Part shown: in pieces, positions 16,998 through 25,112 of the stretch
Position numbering within the stretch: position 1 is the stretch's first letter
Layout: every line of letters begins with the position of its first letter
Assembly (NCBI GenBank): GCA_022823085.1
Contig: JAJDXV010000060.1
Location: 1 to 32,713 of the forward strand
Source: Candidatus Poribacteria bacterium
GTDB taxonomy: Bacteria; Poribacteria; WGA-4E; WGA-3G
Direction: 5' to 3'
Length of the DNA stretch: 32,713 nucleotides
Position numbers and translations under genes: made by a program
The notes under the pieces: model-generated
Database searches by the model: none
Told to the model about the DNA's origin: nothing
The model's input: only the letters and a program-made list of their open reading frames with translations

Positions 16998-19900
16998 ATG
17001 GAACCACGAACCAAACGTTTTATTATCACTGTCGTCATTCTGGGGATTATCGGTGGGCTGGGTGCCCTTTGGGTTAACCTCTTCCCCGATTTCCTATGGT
17101 TTGAGATGGTGGACTATAAACCGGTCTTCACTAAAATACTGTGGACACAAATCCTCGTTGGCGTAATCGTCGGAGTCTGCTACTTAGCGATTTTATTGAT
17201 CAACCTCGCCTTAATCTATCGGTTCACACCGGCACATCTGAGCCCTGCTTTTATGGGTGGTGCGGATTTCACAGACGGCGGTGTGAGCAATCCTGGCGAT
17301 ACCCGAAGGATGATTTACGGCGGGTTGGCACTCGTCGCAATACTTTTCAGCGTCTTAATGGGCTACGCAGCGAGTGATCGGTGGGAGGTTTATCTACGCT
17401 ACTTCAACTCAAACGAACTCGTTTTTCCAGCTGCCACATCTATTACTATAGAAGAGACCGTTGACGGAAACGAAATACCTGTTTCGCAATTGGAACTTGA
17501 AGCAAAAAGTATCGAAGTTGGGGATCCGATCAACGTTCAGATAGACGGCACCAATCAGGAAGCACGCGTTGAAGCGGTGTTAGAGAATGCAATCCGATTG
17601 GACACTGCGGTCCAGATAGAACCTGGTCAAAAAGCGTTTTTTACGTCCCCCGCACGTGACCCGATCTTCAAAAAAGATGTCACCTTCTATATCTTCAAAA
17701 TGCCGTTGGAACGCTACGTCTGTGGCACACTATTCGGTATCTTTATGTTGGTGACGATATTCGCAACGGTTATCTATTTCTTCCACGGTTTAATCACGGG
17801 TGATACCAGTCAATTCCGGTTCCGTCCGCCTTTCAGCGTCAAAGCGCATCTGTTCACGCTTGTCGGTTTAACCCTCCTCTGCCGAGCGTGGAACTACAAA
17901 TTCGTTATGTACGACCTATTGTATGCGTCAAACGATGTTGTCCGCGGCGGCGGTGGTTATGCAGCGATCCAAGCACGCTTACCGGTCCTGAATGTTATGC
18001 TTTGGCTCACAATCCTCTGTGCCCTAATTTTTATCGTCAGTATCTTCTTGAAACGCAACGCTTATGCTTTTGGTGGATTCGTTGTATTCCTAATCGCCGG
18101 TTTCCTCGGGCAAGCCTATCCAGTCGCGATCCAGCGGTGGCAGGTCGAACCGAATAAACAGGTACTCGAAGCGGATTACATCAACTATAACATCAAAGCG
18201 ACACTTCAGTCTTACGGGTTGGCTGAGAACACCGTAACCGAGGAAGAGTACCCGCTGACAGAGGAACTCAACTACGACGATATAACCAGTCTCGAAAATA
18301 AACCTGTCTTTAACAGTATTCGCCTCTGGGACTGGCGACCGTTGCGCAGAACCTTCAGGCAACTCCAAGAATTGCGCTCACAATACGATTTCAACGATGT
18401 CGATATTGACCGTTATGTCGTTGACGGTGAAATCCGACAGGTAATGCTCTCCGGACGCGAACTCAATATCAATGAACTTCCGATAGAGATCAGGAACGAT
18501 TGGTATAAGCAGACCTATACCTATACACACGGATACGGTGCCGTCGTGAGTCCGGTAAATGAGATCGACAACGGCAAACCGAGCATGTATATCCAAGGCT
18601 TGCCGCCTATAGAATACAAAGACGAGTGGGAACATCGGTTTGACGAAACGCCGGGACCGCGTATCTACTACGGTGAACGCACGGACCGTTATGTCATCGT
18701 ACACCCGGATCGTCCGCAGGCACTTGAATTTGACTATCCGCAAGAGGGGCAGCAATACGCCGAGTATGCATATAAAGGTGAAGGTGGTGTTCAACTCAGC
18801 TCTATTTGGCGGAAAATCGCATACATGCTCAAATTCAATAACGAAATCAACTTTGTCCTGCCGGGTGAAATTTCATCAACAAGCCGAATCCTCTATGAAC
18901 GAAACATCAAAAGACGGATTCAGAAGATCGCACCGTTTCTACGATATGACGGTGACCCGTACATCATTATCCATAACGGCAGGCTCGTCTGGCTGATTGA
19001 TGCTTATACCATCACACATCGGTACCCGTATTCCGTCTCAATGCGGGAGTTCGTTGATGAGCGGCGACGACAGTTCCGAAACACACAGCAGGACGGTGAA
19101 CCGTGGGGCAATTACATCCGAAACTCTGTTAAAGTTATTGTCGATGCTTACGACGGCACTGTCGATTTTTATATTGTGGAACGGGAACAGGACCCGATCG
19201 CGGAATGTTATAGAAGAATCTTCCCTGATCTTTTCAAACCGTTTCAGGAGATGCCGGAGGACCTCAAAGCACATATTCGGTACCCGATGGCGATGTTCCT
19301 CATTCAAGCGCGTGTCTATCAGGACTATCACATGAAAGACCCCGTAACCTTCTATGCCGGTGAAGATAAGTGGGAAATCGGGATGGAGCTCTACGACAAT
19401 ACGGATGCACAGACACAGCAGGTCCCGCAACAGCCGAGAAGTCCATTTGTACCACAACAGCAGACCGTCCAACGTTCAGCGGCGGAAGGTCAACCTGTTG
19501 AACCTTACTATGTCGTTATCCGGCTACCCGGTGAAGATAAACCTGAATTCATGTTGATGTTGCCGTTCACGCCGCTCAATAAACCGAATCTCACCGCGTG
19601 GCTTGCCGCACGATGCGATCTCCCACAATACGGGCAGATCCTTGTCTATCGATTCCCGAAAGGGAAACAGATCGCAGGACCGATGCAGGTAGAGAACTTT
19701 ATTAGCCAAGAACCGGATATCTCACAGCAGATTAGTCTCTGGAATACACAAGGATCCCGTGTGCTACGCGGTAACCTGTTGATCCTTCCGATGAACAACT
19801 CACTGCTCTATGTCGAACCGATCTACATCCAATCTGAAGATGAGAAAACCGCTATTCCAGAATTGCGGCGAGTCGTCATCGGCTATGAAAACGAGGTCGT

Positions 19901-20165
19901 TTGGGGGGCAAGCCTTGATGAGGCACTCCGAAACATGTTCGGACCCGGAACACGCCGTCAAACCGCGGCAACAATTACAACAACGGATGAGACGACAACC
20001 GATCCTAACACAGGTCAGACTGCATTCCCAGAACTCGTTAAGCAGGCAAACCGCTATTTCAATCAGGCGCAAGACGCACAACGCGCCGGCGATTGGACAG
20101 AATACGGACGCTCCTTGCAACTTTTAGAGGAGACCTTGCAACAGCTTGAGGGAACGATAGAATAA
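16998..20165 (+). CDS. UPF0182 family membrane protein
   Basis: 1055-residue integral membrane protein of the uncharacterised UPF0182 family. About seven hydrophobic segments occupy residues 1-380 (first 'FIITVVILGIIGGLGALWV', then 'ILVGVIVGVCYLAILLINLA' and further segments up to about 378). The large soluble region has family marks such as 'PVFNSIRLWDWRPLRRTFRQ', 'YTHGYGAVVSPVNEI', 'YGERTDRYVIV' and 'LLILPMNNSLLYVEPIYIQ'. Length and order agree with family members. The C-terminal 90 residues are Thr/Gln-rich with a short helical end. Function is unknown. It is placed after the envelope block, flanked on both sides by copies of the CCAACAACTCG inverted repeat. Confidence 0.92.
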   Translation: MEPRTKRFIITVVILGIIGGLGALWVNLFPDFLWFEMVDYKPVFTKILWTQILVGVIVGVCYLAILLINLALIYRFTPAHLSPAFMGGADFTDGGVSNPGDTRRMIYGGLALVAILFSVLMGYAASDRWEVYLRYFNSNELVFPAATSITIEETVDGNEIPVSQLELEAKSIEVGDPINVQIDGTNQEARVEAVLENAIRLDTAVQIEPGQKAFFTSPARDPIFKKDVTFYIFKMPLERYVCGTLFGIFMLVTIFATVIYFFHGLITGDTSQFRFRPPFSVKAHLFTLVGLTLLCRAWNYKFVMYDLLYASNDVVRGGGGYAAIQARLPVLNVMLWLTILCALIFIVSIFLKRNAYAFGGFVVFLIAGFLGQAYPVAIQRWQVEPNKQVLEADYINYNIKATLQSYGLAENTVTEEEYPLTEELNYDDITSLENKPVFNSIRLWDWRPLRRTFRQLQELRSQYDFNDVDIDRYVVDGEIRQVMLSGRELNINELPIEIRNDWYKQTYTYTHGYGAVVSPVNEIDNGKPSMYIQGLPPIEYKDEWEHRFDETPGPRIYYGERTDRYVIVHPDRPQALEFDYPQEGQQYAEYAYKGEGGVQLSSIWRKIAYMLKFNNEINFVLPGEISSTSRILYERNIKRRIQKIAPFLRYDGDPYIIIHNGRLVWLIDAYTITHRYPYSVSMREFVDERRRQFRNTQQDGEPWGNYIRNSVKVIVDAYDGTVDFYIVEREQDPIAECYRRIFPDLFKPFQEMPEDLKAHIRYPMAMFLIQARVYQDYHMKDPVTFYAGEDKWEIGMELYDNTDAQTQQVPQQPRSPFVPQQQTVQRSAAEGQPVEPYYVVIRLPGEDKPEFMLMLPFTPLNKPNLTAWLAARCDLPQYGQILVYRFPKGKQIAGPMQVENFISQEPDISQQISLWNTQGSRVLRGNLLILPMNNSLLYVEPIYIQSEDEKTAIPELRRVVIGYENEVVWGASLDEALRNMFGPGTRRQTAATITTTDETTTDPNTGQTAFPELVKQANRYFNQAQDAQRAGDWTEYGRSLQLLEETLQQLEGTIE

Positions 20166-20189
20166 ACAACGGCGAGTACCCAGTTAACA

Positions 20190-20211
20190 GTACGGTTGCT
20201 ACGCAACCTTT
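20190..20211 (+). repeat. GTAC-stem-CTTT hairpin repeat, copy 1
   Basis: GTAC, then GGTTGC (20194-20199), loop TAC, GCAACC (20203-20208), then TTT. The identical sequence recurs at 28540-28561. It is preceded by CAGTTAACA heptamer-like sequence and followed by CAGTTTT and inverted repeat B. Confidence 0.7.
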
Positions 20212-20216
20212 CAGTT

Positions 20217-20270
20217 TTGACCAACAACTCGCGCCTATTTTTAAATATCGGAAATCGAGTTGTTGGTCAA
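20217..20270. repeat. Long inverted repeat with CCAACAACTCG arms, copy B
   Basis: TTGACCAACAACTCG (20217-20231) and CGAGTTGTTGGTCAA (20256-20270) pair perfectly; the 24-nt loop is identical to copy A. Located about 50 bp after the UPF0182 stop codon. Confidence 0.85.
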
Positions 20271-20282
20271 AGTTATAAGTTA

Positions 20283-20310
20283 AAAGGTGGTAGGTAAATC
20301 AACCACGTAC
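20283..20310 (-). repeat. GTAC-stem-CTTT hairpin repeat, weak copy
   Basis: Read on the minus strand: GTAC, GTGGT, a 10-nt loop, ACCAC, CTTT. The stem is only 5 bp but both flanks are conserved. It directly abuts the TTATAAC array. Confidence 0.45.
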
Positions 20311-20345
20311 TTATAACTTATAACTTATAACTTATAACTTATAAC
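20311..20345 (+). repeat. Heptamer array TTATAAC x5
   Basis: Five perfect tandem TTATAAC units, ending 20 bp before the start codon of the DUF5069-like gene. The same unit is repeated four times at 28056-28083, 17 bp before queF. Confidence 0.92.
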
Positions 20346-20365
20346 TTCCAAAGGAGGTGAAACAG

Positions 20366-20611
20366 ATGGCTCTTGATTGGAAACCGCGCCACAGGGATAT
20401 GATTATTGGCGGAATCCCGTGGTTAGCCAGAATCAGCGATAAAGCCAGTGCACAATTGCAGGGCATCATCGGTGAGTATATCTACCCGTGACCGCAGGAC
20501 AAGTTGTTCCTGGAGGAACACAAGTTAAGTGCTGAGGAATTCGTTGAAATCGTGAAAGAGAACCCCTCGGACGATGAGATGATCGCCGCTATGAAAAAAT
20601 TGAACGCTTAG
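20366..20611 (+). CDS. DUF5069-like candidate selenoprotein (Sec42, in-frame TGA)
   Basis: A perfect ribosome site AAGGAGGTGA precedes ATG at 20366. The frame runs 81 codons to TAG at 20609, with one TGA (20489-20491) at codon 42. Both sides of the TGA are one protein: 'IIGGIPWLARISDKASAQLQG', 'GEYIYP-U-PQD', then 'LSAEEFVEIVKENPSDDEM'. DUF5069 proteins, as I recall them, have GG-W/H-L-x-R-x-x-DKA and a Tyr-x-Tyr-x-Cys-Pro-x-D motif, so the TGA stands exactly where that Cys is. A SECIS-like stem-loop follows. TGA ends other genes here (8753-8751, 12799-12801, 22992-22994), so the code is standard. Each half alone is under 60 residues. A broken gene is the alternative, but a single change at the key Cys with everything else intact favours selenocysteine. 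Function unknown. Confidence 0.8.
20492..20537 (+). promoter_or_regulatory. Candidate bacterial SECIS element
   Basis: Immediately after the TGA: lower stem CC-G-CAG (20492-20497) with CTG-A-GG (20532-20537), an internal loop, then the upper stem TGTTCC (20505-20510) / GGAACA (20515-20520) closed by loop TGGA. The loop G at 20512 is 21 nt from the TGA, inside the 16-37 nt range I recall for bacterial SECIS consensus, and is one of the first two loop bases as required. Confidence 0.6.
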
Positions 20612-20621
20612 GTGGTTGTCG

Positions 20622-20642
20622 GTACGGGCGAGTACGCCCTTT
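20622..20642 (+). repeat. GTAC-stem-CTTT hairpin repeat, copy 2
   Basis: GTAC, GGGCG (20626-20630), loop AGTA, CGCCC (20635-20639), TTT. Followed by GGGTTATTAGTTATAAGTTAAG, a heptamer-like tract. Lies 10 bp after the stop codon of the DUF5069-like gene and could act as a transcript 3' hairpin. Confidence 0.65.
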
Positions 20643-20703
20643 GGGTTATTAGTTATAAGTTAAGAGATGTCGGAACAACCGTACACCTCTTTACCAAAAA
20701 CCT

Positions 20704-20728
20704 AAAGGAATCGTAATCGATTCCGTAC
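20704..20728 (-). repeat. GTAC-stem-CTTT hairpin repeat, copy 3
   Basis: On the minus strand: GTAC, GGAATCG, loop ATTA, CGATTCC, TTT, with a 7-bp perfect stem (20707-20713/20718-20724). CAACAACTAAC follows on the plus strand, near the pheA start. Confidence 0.65.
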
Positions 20729-20766
20729 CAACAACTAACTACCATTTCAAAACGGAGACCTATTCC

Positions 20767-21834
20767 TTGGAATTAAGTGAGTATCGTGACCAAATTAACG
20801 AGATTGACGACCAGATCTTGGCACTGCTACAGAAACGGGCAGAGATTTCCAAGAAAGTCGGAGCGGTGAAATCAGAGACAGGCATTGCAAAGGTTTATGT
20901 CCCGCACCGGCAGAAGCAAGTCATCGTACGTTTGATGGTCGAGAACGACGGTAAGTTCCCAGAGGCTGCGCTCGAAGCGATCTGGACGGAGATCTTATCT
21001 GCCTCGCGTTCTTTGCAGGAGCCGGAGCGGATCGCTTTTCTCGGACCCGTTGGTAGTTTTGGGCACTTGGCGGCCCGATGTCATTTCGGGGCATCAACGG
21101 AATTTATCCCGATCCATCCGCAAGTCGATATCTTTACTGAGGTCGAATCCGGTAGAGCCGATTATGGTATCGTCGCTATCGAAAACTCGTTGCAGGGTAC
21201 GGTTCGCGACGTTTTAGAACGCTTTCAACACACGTCGTTGTGGATTTGTGCAGAGACATTTCAGCCGATCAAACAGCACTTGTTGTCAAAGTCTCCGATA
21301 ACAGAGATCCAGCGTATCTATTCGCATCCGCAACCTTTCGCACAATGCCGGGCATGGCTGAGCCGGCATCTCGGTAATGTTGAACAGGTTGAGGTTGTGA
21401 GTACATCCGAAGCCGCACAGCAAGCCGCCGAAGAACCATTTGCAGCTGCCATTGCGAGTGAACTCGCAAGCGAGATTTATCAGATTCCGATTATTGCGAA
21501 CGCGATTATGGATGAACCAGATAACACAACCCGCTTCTTTATCATTGGGAGCGAGATGGCAGACCCGAGTGGATATGACCGGACTTCGCTCTTTTTTTCT
21601 GTTCAAGACAAGGTCGGCGCACTCCACCAAGCCCTCGGTATTTTAGAGAAAGCCGAGCTGAATCTGAGTTATCTCGAATCTCTGCCATCACGAGCGAAAC
21701 CTTGGGAGTACATCTTCTTTGCTGAAATGGATGGTCATATTGCCGACGAACGCGTCATCGTGGCACTTGAGCAGCTTGAAGATTTGTGTCGGAACGTCAA
21801 TGTTATCGGCTCCTATCCGCGCGGGACTTCCTAA
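20767..21834 (+). CDS. pheA: Bifunctional chorismate mutase / prephenate dehydratase
   Basis: 355-residue P-protein that converts chorismate to phenylpyruvate for phenylalanine synthesis. Chorismate mutase domain at about 1-88 ('YRDQINEIDDQILALLQKRAE'-type AroQ helix, 'VYVPHRQKQVI'), prephenate dehydratase at about 92-270 ('IAFLGPVGSFGHLAA', 'YGIVAIENSLQGTV', 'DNTTRFFIIG' with the catalytic TRF), and an ACT domain at about 278-350 ('VGALHQALGILEKAELNLSYLESLP', the Phe-binding ESRP-like site reading ESLPSR). The start is TTG at 20767, with GGAG about 11 nt upstream. Its stop overlaps the queG start as TAATG. Confidence 0.93.
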   Translation: MELSEYRDQINEIDDQILALLQKRAEISKKVGAVKSETGIAKVYVPHRQKQVIVRLMVENDGKFPEAALEAIWTEILSASRSLQEPERIAFLGPVGSFGHLAARCHFGASTEFIPIHPQVDIFTEVESGRADYGIVAIENSLQGTVRDVLERFQHTSLWICAETFQPIKQHLLSKSPITEIQRIYSHPQPFAQCRAWLSRHLGNVEQVEVVSTSEAAQQAAEEPFAAAIASELASEIYQIPIIANAIMDEPDNTTRFFIIGSEMADPSGYDRTSLFFSVQDKVGALHQALGILEKAELNLSYLESLPSRAKPWEYIFFAEMDGHIADERVIVALEQLEDLCRNVNVIGSYPRGTS

Positions 21835-22994
21835 TGTCAACACTAACGCAACAAATTCAAGCGCGGGCACACGAACTCGGATTTGAACTCGTCGGAATTA
21901 TCCCCGCAGTAGAGAGTGACACCATCGCGCGTTACCAGCAGTGGATAGAAAACGGGTACGCCGGAAAGATGGGATACCTCGAAAAACATCTACCACTCAA
22001 GACGGATGTCCGTCAACTTCTCGCAGAGGCGAAATCTGTTATCAGTCTCGCGATGAACTATTACACACTTGACCCGCCGAAAGCACTTGCCGAAGATGCA
22101 GCACGTGGACAGATTTCGAGGTATGCTTGGGGCGACGATTACCACGACATCATCCGACAACGGCTCTCAGAACTCGTTGACTTCATTAAGCAGACCGCTG
22201 AAACCGAATTACAGACACGCATCTGCGTTGATACCGCACCGATTATTGAAAGAGAATACGCCCAAAAGGCGGGCATCGGTTGGATCGGAAAGAACACCAA
22301 CCTAATCCATTGGCGTTCAGGGTCTTGGTACTTCCTCGCAGAGGTACTCGTCAGTGTCGCCTTAGAACCAGAAACACCGCCGCTCCGTGGGAGTTGCGGG
22401 ACTTGCACACGCTGCATTGAGGCGTGTCCTACGGATGCAATCGTTGAACCGAATCTCTTAGATTCCCGACGCTGTATCTCCTACCTGACAATCGAACTCA
22501 AGGAGCGGATTCCGAAGGCATTCCGCTCCAAAATGGGGAACTTAATCTACGGGTGTGATATCTGTCAAGAGGTCTGTCCCTGGAACAGCAAAGCAGTCCC
22601 AACAGCCGATCCAGCGTTTCAACCGCGCGACGGAAACATCGCACCGACCTTGCTATCACTCATCGGTATGACGCAGCAGGAGTTCAGTCGAAGATTCAAG
22701 GGAAGCCCCATTAAACGGGCTAAACGGCGCGGTTTCTTGCGAAATGTCCTTGTCGCTATTGGCAATTGGGGAGAACAGCGTGCCGTTCCCGCCCTTAAAA
22801 AAGCACTAACCGATGACGAACCGCTGGTGCGGAGCCATGCAGCCTGGGCACTCGGACAGATAGGCGGCACTGCCGCCGAGAAGATACTACAGACACAACT
22901 CACTGTTGAGACGGAACACGAAGTTATCACCGAAATTCAGGACGCGCTCTTAGAGATAGCGCACTCATCACGGAGAAACAACAAAAATGCGTGA
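21834..22994 (+). CDS. queG: Epoxyqueuosine reductase QueG
   Basis: 386-residue cobalamin/Fe-S enzyme that reduces epoxyqueuosine to queuosine in tRNA. N-terminal catalytic part includes 'CVDTAPIIEREYAQKAGIGWIGKN' region with the catalytic Asp. Two 4Fe-4S sites are at 'CGTCTRCIEACP' and 'CDICQEVCPWN'. The C-terminal 90 residues form HEAT-like repeats ('RSHAAWALGQIGG'). The start is ATG at 21834, whose A is shared with the pheA stop codon; a longer frame upstream adds 16 non-family residues. queF, another queuosine gene, is 5 kb downstream. The following gene starts 8 bp inside queG. Confidence 0.95.
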   Translation: MSTLTQQIQARAHELGFELVGIIPAVESDTIARYQQWIENGYAGKMGYLEKHLPLKTDVRQLLAEAKSVISLAMNYYTLDPPKALAEDAARGQISRYAWGDDYHDIIRQRLSELVDFIKQTAETELQTRICVDTAPIIEREYAQKAGIGWIGKNTNLIHWRSGSWYFLAEVLVSVALEPETPPLRGSCGTCTRCIEACPTDAIVEPNLLDSRRCISYLTIELKERIPKAFRSKMGNLIYGCDICQEVCPWNSKAVPTADPAFQPRDGNIAPTLLSLIGMTQQEFSRRFKGSPIKRAKRRGFLRNVLVAIGNWGEQRAVPALKKALTDDEPLVRSHAAWALGQIGGTAAEKILQTQLTVETEHEVITEIQDALLEIAHSSRRNNKNA

Positions 22995-23658
22995 AGCATT
23001 AAACGAACGCCAAATTTCAGCACCCGGTGCAGGGACGAATGGACTCGCATTTACCCAAGAACGCGACGCCGCTATAAATGTTAAAGGCACGCGTTCTCGG
23101 TTAAAAGGCACATCACTTTGGAGCGTTGAAGGTGTCGGTCCGATTCATAGAATCAACCCTGAAACCGGTGAAGTTTTGCTAACCCTTACACCCCCGTTTC
23201 CGGGTGGGGCTGGCATCGAATGGGACGGCGAACATCTCTGGTATAACAGCATCTGGCAACAGACGTTTTACAAACTCACGATCCCTGAATTGGAAATCGT
23301 TACGACCTTTTCATCGCCAGGCGAGGGACCGCACGGGTTGGCGTGGGACGGCGAGCACCTCTGGAGCGTTGATATGAACACGAGTCGGTTTATCAAACAG
23401 TGTCCAGAAACCGGTGAAATCCTTGCCGAATTGCCAACACCGGGCGGACGTGCACACGGACTCGCGTGGGATGGCGAAGCCCTCTGGAACGCCGACACAA
23501 ACGACCACGTCATCTACCGAATCCATCCCGAATCCGGTGAGGTGATCGATGCTGTTTCATGTCCAAACGAACCGCATGGATTAACCTGGGACGGCACGGC
23601 ACTATGGTATGGCGAGGATAAAGCCAAAAAAATCTATCGTCTCAGCATATCGGAATAG
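22987..23658 (+). CDS. Beta-propeller repeat protein
   Basis: 223 residues, mostly repeats of about 44 residues with the motif 'GLAWDGEHLWSVD' ('GIEWDGEHLWYN', 'GLAWDGEALWNAD', 'GLTWDGTALWYGE'), each followed by 'I-x-P-E-T/S-GE'. The pattern is that of a small propeller as in glutamine-cyclotransferase-like proteins. The first blade is split by about 20 extra residues ('TQERDAAINVKGTRSRLKGT') encoded by a palindromic insert at 23058-23097. No signal peptide is seen. ATG at 22987 overlaps the queG stop by 8 bp, so the two are translationally coupled. Function unknown. Confidence 0.78.
   Translation: MREALNERQISAPGAGTNGLAFTQERDAAINVKGTRSRLKGTSLWSVEGVGPIHRINPETGEVLLTLTPPFPGGAGIEWDGEHLWYNSIWQQTFYKLTIPELEIVTTFSSPGEGPHGLAWDGEHLWSVDMNTSRFIKQCPETGEILAELPTPGGRAHGLAWDGEALWNADTNDHVIYRIHPESGEVIDAVSCPNEPHGLTWDGTALWYGEDKAKKIYRLSISE
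23058..23097. repeat. Palindromic insert inside the propeller gene
   Basis: AGAACGCG (23058-23065) and CGCGTTCT (23090-23097) are perfect inverted arms, with a further GCC/GGC pair inside. It lies in frame where the propeller motif should read 'GLAFDG..LW'. A near-direct repeat TTAAAGGCAC / TTAAAAGGCAC (23081-23090, 23101-23111) spans its right edge, a possible duplication. Confidence 0.55.
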
Positions 23659-23890
23659 CACCATTTCGCACCGACTGAAGGTATTTATCAGCCGAAATGT
23701 CCAATAAATGAACAAAAAATCGTGGATTTTGTCGAAATTCGCGCGAAATTTTCCGATTTTACGCGAATTTTCAAGTGGCACATAATTTGCATAAGACACG
23801 CAATAGAGATGTTTTAAAATACGCAAATCTAACAGCGCAAACGCTACAAATGCCTTTAGATTCACCTATCAGGATAGCACGAAACAGTCA
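23659..23890 (+). other. Intergenic leader region with sigma-54 promoter and inverted repeat
   Basis: No gene is seen. An AT-rich inverted repeat AAATTCGCG ... CGCGAATTT (about 23739-23770) lies just upstream of the sigma-54 promoter at 23776 and could bind an activator. About 90 bp of non-coding leader follows before the IsrB element begins near 23891. Confidence 0.55.
23776..23791 (+). promoter_or_regulatory. Sigma-54 (RpoN) promoter
   Basis: TGGCAC (23776-23781), 5 bp, TTGCA (23787-23791): the -24/-12 elements with the exact GG-to-GC spacing of sigma-54 promoters. Transcription would begin near 23802 and run into the predicted guide and omega RNA, isrB and, without a terminator, the surface protein gene. 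It was probably the native promoter of the gene at 25141. Confidence 0.7.
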
Positions 23891-23894
23891 ACTA

Positions 23895-24089
23895 CCCAAC
23901 CCTAAAGGGTTGGGCTTGTGAACATCCGTAGCCATACGGGGACCCACAAGTTAAACAGTTTTCTACAGTAATATATCGCGGTATCTGTGTGTGGCAACAC
24001 GTACAATGTTTCGGATGCTCCCCAAGTCTGATTCACTTTGGATACCGTGATCTGGATGGGGCAATATATACCCGAAAGGGGTTTACGTC
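23895..24089 (+). ncRNA. HEARO/omega RNA upstream of isrB
   Basis: Successive helices precede the ORF: the 8-bp end hairpin (23895-23914); CTTGTG (23915-23920) with CACAAG (23945-23950), enclosing CCGTA/TACGG (23926-23930/23935-23939); then a GU-rich domain with further short complementarities up to a purine-rich GAAAGGGG just before the ATG. Position directly 5' of isrB and this stem order fit the HEARO RNA, now known as the guide-carrying omega RNA of IsrB/IscB. The guide is expected at the RNA's 5' end, i.e. bases about 23871-23890. Exact 5' and 3' ends are not determined. Confidence 0.75.
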
Positions 24090-25112
24090 ATGTTCGTCAT
24101 AGTTGTAGATAAACATCAAAATCCGTTAATGCCGACGAAGCCTTCGCGGGCAAAACGGTGGATACGATCCGGTAAGGCAACTCCGTTTTGGAAGAACGGC
24201 ATCTTCTGCGTCCGTCTAAACGTTGAACCGTCAGATACCGAGTTCCAAGAGATTGCTGTCGGTGTTGACCCTGGCAGTAAGAAGGAAGGCTTTAGCGTCA
24301 AATCAGCGGCACACACCTATCTCAATATCCAAGCCGATGCTCACAGCAAAGTCGGCAAAAAAGTTGAAAAGCGTCGAGAGTTGCGGAGAAGTAGACGTTC
24401 TCGGAAATGTCCGAACCGAAAGAACAGGACGAACCGACTTGCGAACAAGGTCCGTATTCCTGCTGGCACCCGCGCACGTTGGGATTGGAAACTTCGTATC
24501 CTCGATTGGTTATCAAAGTTATTTCCGATTACAGATGTTTGTGTCGAGGACATCAAGGCACGAACGATAGAACGTGCGAAGAAGTGGAACACCTCTTTCA
24601 GTCCCCTTGAAGTTGGCAAAGAGTGGTTCTATACTGAAATCGAAAAACGGTGGCAGTTGCTGACGTTAGAAGGCTGGGAAACCAAAGAGATGCGGGAAAG
24701 GCTCGGACTGAAAAAGTCTTCGAAGAAACTCGCTGAAACCTTTGAGGCACATTGCGTAGACTCTTGGTGTCTCGCTTACGATGCCGTTGGGGGTGATGGT
24801 GTTGTAGATAACACAGATATATTCTGTATATCACCTATCCCTATACGACGGCGTGAACTCCATCGTCAGAACCCACAGAAAGGCGGTAAAAGACCCCGCT
24901 ACGGTGGCACGACTTGGAATGGATTGGTCAAGAACACCTTAGTAAGACACATCAAGTATGGCTTAACACGTATCAGTGGTTTTGGTCGCCAGGGGATCTC
25001 GTTGTATTCCTTGGAAGGTAAACGCTTGTGCCAAAATGCGAAAGCATGTGATTTTACGGTGCTCACGCGTCTTAACTTCAATTACAGGAGCGGGCATTCC
25101 TCCCAAACCTAA
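24090..25112 (+). CDS. isrB: IsrB RNA-guided nickase (RuvC-only IscB relative)
   Basis: 340-residue OMEGA-type nuclease. PLMP motif at 12-15 ('NPLMPTKPSRAKRWIRSGKA'), RuvC-I 'VGVDPGSKKEG' with D60, arginine-rich bridge helix at about 94-112, RuvC-II 'VCVEDIKAR' with E153, RuvC-III 'EAHCVDSWCLAYDA' with H221 and D224, and a C-terminal region 'RRRELHRQNPQKGGKRPRYGGT' ending in the TAM-interacting type domain. No HNH domain lies between RuvC-II and RuvC-III, so it is IsrB, not IscB; IsrB nicks the non-target strand using its omega RNA. All RuvC acidic residues and the C-terminus are present, so it looks intact. ATG at 24090 directly follows the RNA. It is a distant relative of Cas9. Confidence 0.9.
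   Translation: MFVIVVDKHQNPLMPTKPSRAKRWIRSGKATPFWKNGIFCVRLNVEPSDTEFQEIAVGVDPGSKKEGFSVKSAAHTYLNIQADAHSKVGKKVEKRRELRRSRRSRKCPNRKNRTNRLANKVRIPAGTRARWDWKLRILDWLSKLFPITDVCVEDIKARTIERAKKWNTSFSPLEVGKEWFYTEIEKRWQLLTLEGWETKEMRERLGLKKSSKKLAETFEAHCVDSWCLAYDAVGGDGVVDNTDIFCISPIPIRRRELHRQNPQKGGKRPRYGGTTWNGLVKNTLVRHIKYGLTRISGFGRQGISLYSLEGKRLCQNAKACDFTVLTRLNFNYRSGHSSQT

Noticed and set aside
18378..19472. Minus-strand ORFs opposite UPF0182
   Set aside because: They lie wholly within the strongly supported UPF0182 gene and show no family resemblance.
20311..20345. CRISPR array
   Set aside because: The repeats are directly adjacent 7-mers with no spacers and no cas genes.
20366..20611. Reading the DUF5069-like gene as a pseudogene or as TGA=Trp recoding
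   Set aside because: Other genes in the window end with TGA, so there is no recoding, and the only interruption is at the conserved Cys with a hairpin directly after it. Decay remains possible but is less likely.
24090..25112. Cas9, IscB or TnpB
   Set aside because: No HNH between RuvC-II and RuvC-III, a PLMP motif at the N-terminus, and no TnpB zinc finger; IsrB fits best.
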